In this document: positions 62,058 through 64,000 of the stretch, one piece after another
Layout of the letters: each line of letters begins with the position of its first letter
Position numbering within the stretch: position 1 is the stretch's first letter
Origin: Bacteroidota bacterium
Lineage (GTDB): Bacteria > Bacteroidota > Bacteroidia > Cytophagales > Cytophagaceae
Assembly (NCBI GenBank): GCA_023392125.1
Contig: JAEVZS010000031.1
Span: 38,296 to 102,295 of the forward strand
Direction: 5' to 3'
DNA length: 64,000 bases
Translations under genes and position numbers: made by a program
The notes under the pieces: model-generated
What the model was told of the DNA's origin: nothing
Database searches by the model: none
What the model saw: the letters and a program-made list of their open reading frames with translations, nothing else

Positions 62058-62558
62058 TTAGGTTGATTGATTATAGAAGTCATTATATAGTTTTTCCTGT
62101 ATACGTTTTCTTAAAAACTTTTGCTGTAATGATCTTTTAATTTCTTCTTTATTCAGTACTTTAAAAAGCAACTTGAAATTAGGCTTCGTTATACCTTCTG
62201 AATATGATTTTACAGAGCACTTGACAAAATAAATTTTCCCTGCTTCTATATTAAGATCTAAGGTATTTTTATTTTTTTTAACTATATCCAAAGTACTTGT
62301 TACTGACGTAAATCGATGTTTACCTTCAGACAACTCCATGACAAAAAAGGATTTAGATTTCATTTTTGTCTGTAAAGTATCTTTTAGATATAAATCAAAC
62401 CCTACCGCCCTACCAATTAGCTTAAAAGGCCTGAAAAAAATTACTTTTGCTATCTTATCTGCTTCGGGACAATCCATTAAGATACTTGTATTTGGTTTCT
62501 GTGCCTGTGTTGAAAAAATCGTAGAAATGGTAAGAAAAAAAATAAATGAGATTTTCAT
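62058..62558 (-). CDS. Exported DUF2846-like protein
   Basis: About 166 residues with a signal peptide (KISFIFFLTISTIFSTQAQ). The core fits the DUF2846 pattern: VIFFRPFKLIGRAVGFDLYLKD, a middle SFFVMELSEGKHRFTS, and IEAGKIYFVKC before a basic helical C-terminus. Function of the family is unknown. ATG 62558 is preferred over one two codons earlier because it gives a tidier signal peptide. The gene is AT-rich compared with the genes before 60 kb. Confidence 0.7.
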   Translation of the reverse strand: MKISFIFFLTISTIFSTQAQKPNTSILMDCPEADKIAKVIFFRPFKLIGRAVGFDLYLKDTLQTKMKSKSFFVMELSEGKHRFTSVTSTLDIVKKNKNTLDLNIEAGKIYFVKCSVKSYSEGITKPNFKLLFKVLNKEEIKRSLQQKFLRKRIQEKLYNDFYNQST

Positions 62559-62654
62559 ATTCAATGGTGTTAAAAAAAATACAATTAAAAAATATTTTTA
62601 ATAGCCAACGTGTGTCCAATAGAATTATTATTTCACTACAGATGCTATCCCCCT

Positions 62655-62950
62655 CAGTCGCCCGGGTTTCCCGAGTGACCAATATTCTCCAGTCTCCCGG
62701 TCGGTTTAACCTACCAGTAGCTTTCTTTAAAAAACTCCGGATAAAGCAGCTTGTAAAGACTAGCCAGACTGACCGAATAATATCGGGAACCTCCTGTGAA
62801 AAAGCTAATTGTATCCTCAAACTTCACCAATTTGCCTTTGGAAACGATTTCCATATCCAGTGAGGGAGCATCATCAAAATGCGTATTGCGTTTTTTCATG
62901 CTGGTAAAATCAATCCGGCGCATCAGGTCTGGCCGTATCGGCAGGTGTAT
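62655..62950. repeat. Direct repeat copy A (fragment of a duplicated gene plus REP-like hairpin)
   Basis: About 296 bases similar to 63483-63789. Begins with a REP-like hairpin (CGCCCGGG-TTT-CCCGAGTG at about 62659-62677), continues through the 3' end of a minus-strand gene fragment, and ends in a short AT-rich sequence where similarity stops. Confidence 0.85.
62711..62923 (-). pseudogene. C-terminal gene fragment (copy A)
   Basis: Seventy codons, MRRIDFTSMKKRNTHFDDAP, then MEIVSKGKLVKFEDTISFF and YSVSLASLYKLLYPEFFKESYW. The same protein end appears in copy B. Upstream, an 11-base deletion relative to copy B breaks the frame, and the similarity ends at 62950. No family recognised; a disabled paralogue. 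Confidence 0.65.
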
Positions 62951-63012
62951 CTTTGTTTTTTTAATAACCTTCTAAATCGCAGAATGTACTTTTAAAAAAA
63001 GTGGCGTAAAAC

Positions 63013-63450
63013 TTAGAATAATTTGGTTAAACTGTATGCTAAAACAAGAATGATAAAACTCATTTCATTTTTATAGTCCTTATGATTGAACAACATAAAT
63101 AAAAATGCTCCTATACTTATTAACTGGCCATATCGAAATAATTCAAAGCCCTGCCAGTGGAACATAGAGAACAGATAGGTAAGAAAAATAGGAATAATAA
63201 ATACGAACAAGATAACTCGCTTTCTTATATCTAAATTTCCCTCCCAAAAAGGGTAAAATAACCCCATAAGCAAAGCTAAGCCTAATAAGACAAGACTAAT
63301 TGTAAGAACAACCGTCTGCGGAACAAGAGTAAGCAAGTATGCTACGATTAATAACGATGTTACTACTATACTTTTTTGATTCCTGCCTCTGTAGAAAAAC
63401 AAAGCTGCTATCAAAATTCCAATAACTATAATAATTCTATCTATATTCAT
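63013..63450 (-). CDS. Small integral membrane protein, unknown function
   Basis: A 145-residue protein with five or so hydrophobic segments (IIIVIGILIAALFFY, VVTSLLIVAYLLTLVPQT, ISLVLLGLALLMGLFYPF, LFVFIIPIFLTYLFS, ISIGAFLFMLF). It is AT-rich and lies between the two copies of a duplicated gene fragment, which suggests it arrived or was shuffled with them. No family recognised. Confidence 0.55.
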   Translation of the reverse strand: MNIDRIIIVIGILIAALFFYRGRNQKSIVVTSLLIVAYLLTLVPQTVVLTISLVLLGLALLMGLFYPFWEGNLDIRKRVILFVFIIPIFLTYLFSMFHWQGFELFRYGQLISIGAFLFMLFNHKDYKNEMSFIILVLAYSLTKLF

Positions 63451-63482
63451 AAGCTATTATTTTACTTAACTATTTCCTCTAT

Positions 63483-63789
63483 CAGTCGCCCGGGTTTCCC
63501 GAGTGACCAATATTCTCCAGTCTCCCGGTCGGTTTAACCTACCAATAGCTTTCTTTAAAAAGCTCCGAATAGAGCAGCTTGTACAGGCTTGCCAGACTGA
63601 CCGAGTAATACAGAGAACCACCTGTGAAAAAGTTGATATTGTCAAGAAACTTTACCGACTTTGCTTTGTAAACGATTTCCATATCCAGCGAGGGGGCATC
63701 ATCAAAATGCGTATTGCGTTTTTTCATCGTGGTAAAATCAATCCGGCGCATCAGGTCTGTAATCAGGCTGGCTGTATCGGCAGGTATAT
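63483..63789. repeat. Direct repeat copy B
   Basis: Partner of copy A, beginning with the same REP-like hairpin at 63483-63506 and running through the same protein-coding end. It is longer than copy A on the 5' coding side. Confidence 0.85.
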
Positions 63790-64000
63790 CCCAGGGCGTT
63801 TCTTTTCCGTCTTCGCTCAGGTAACGGGTCCGTTGTAGTGGTACACAATGTTCTGCCTACCCCGGCTCGCCCGCAGATTGATGGTAAAGTTTTTCAGCTT
63901 TTCCGGCTTCTTCTCTGCAAACTCCTTATCAATCAGCTCCCCTTTATACATAATGACATCCTGAGTAAAAACCGTATCTTTTTTATCATTCAAATAATAG
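63539..64000 (-). pseudogene. Frameshifted gene (copy B), running off the window
   Basis: The 3' part is in one frame: LSEDGKETPWDIPADTASLI, TDLMRRIDFTTMKKRNTHFD, down to LYSELFKESYW and stop. The upstream part, MYKGELIDKEFAEKKPEKLK, NFTINLRASRGRQNIVYHYN, is in another frame and meets a stop near 63825. Both are continuous in sense, so a single frameshift near 63830-63840 is the simple explanation. The gene continues beyond base 64000. Family not recognised. Confidence 0.6.

Noticed and set aside
61325..64000. A CRISPR array, suggested by repeated palindromes and direct repeats.
   Set aside because: Only two long copies and four dispersed hairpins, with no regular 25-40 base repeat/spacer pattern and no cas genes.

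Overview
The window is a chromosomal segment of a Bacteroidota bacterium, most likely a member of the Cytophagales or a relative. The evidence is the suite of Bacteroidota-type genes: a DUF4292 lipoprotein, an EnvC-like protein, a TPR lipoprotein, dut and a sugar nucleotidyltransferase in one tight cluster, a LytS/LytTR-type two-component pair, a single-chain glycyl-tRNA synthetase and a CHX/KefB-type antiporter. Ribosome-binding sites are weak and there is at least one TAnnTTTG-type -7 box. The species cannot be fixed from the sequence alone.

Layout. Positions 1-31 kb are mostly housekeeping: the end of an RND efflux pump, a FAD oxidoreductase, tRNA-Asn with a duplicated 3' half flanking a GIY-YIG gene, an HtrA protease, an antiquitin-type aldehyde dehydrogenase, a single-domain response regulator, an enoyl-CoA hydratase and then the envelope cluster (flippase, dut, nucleotidyltransferase, TPR lipoprotein, DUF4292, EnvC-like). 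These are followed by a VC0807-like membrane protein, a cation/proton antiporter, a LytTR two-component system, a large SF1 helicase, ribD, an SGNH hydrolase, glycyl-tRNA synthetase and ferrochelatase.

From 31.6 to 59.3 kb lies the main feature: a complete, single-strand extracellular contractile injection system (eCIS, the PVC/Afp/AlgoCIS class of headless phage-tail-like particles). In order it encodes a DUF4255 cap/terminator protein, an unrecognised 401-aa protein, sheath, two tube proteins, a 57-aa DUF5908 protein, a LysM baseplate protein, a VgrG/gp5-like spike, a PAAR tip, gp25, two large baseplate wedge proteins, a 1018-aa PKD-containing protein where a fibre gene might be expected, and a tape-measure protein. 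Two candidate cargo proteins and the AAA+ ATPase follow. Cargo 1 is 1874 aa and combines DUF4157, a Cys/His CHAP-like domain, three exactly 140-residue-spaced repeats and a C-terminal beta-beta-alpha-metal-like nuclease motif. Cargo 2 is 285 aa with an HExxH motif. The two share an N-terminal FFG...FF.P...K pattern that could be a loading signal. An intrinsic terminator sits directly in front of the first gene.

From 59.4 kb to the end come an EEP-family membrane protein, a Crp-family regulator and then an AT-rich, decayed stretch (61.3-64 kb). That stretch holds REP-like palindromes, an open frame that has lost its start, two small surface or membrane proteins and two copies of a degenerate gene fragment. 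It looks like a region of recent rearrangement next to the injection-system locus.
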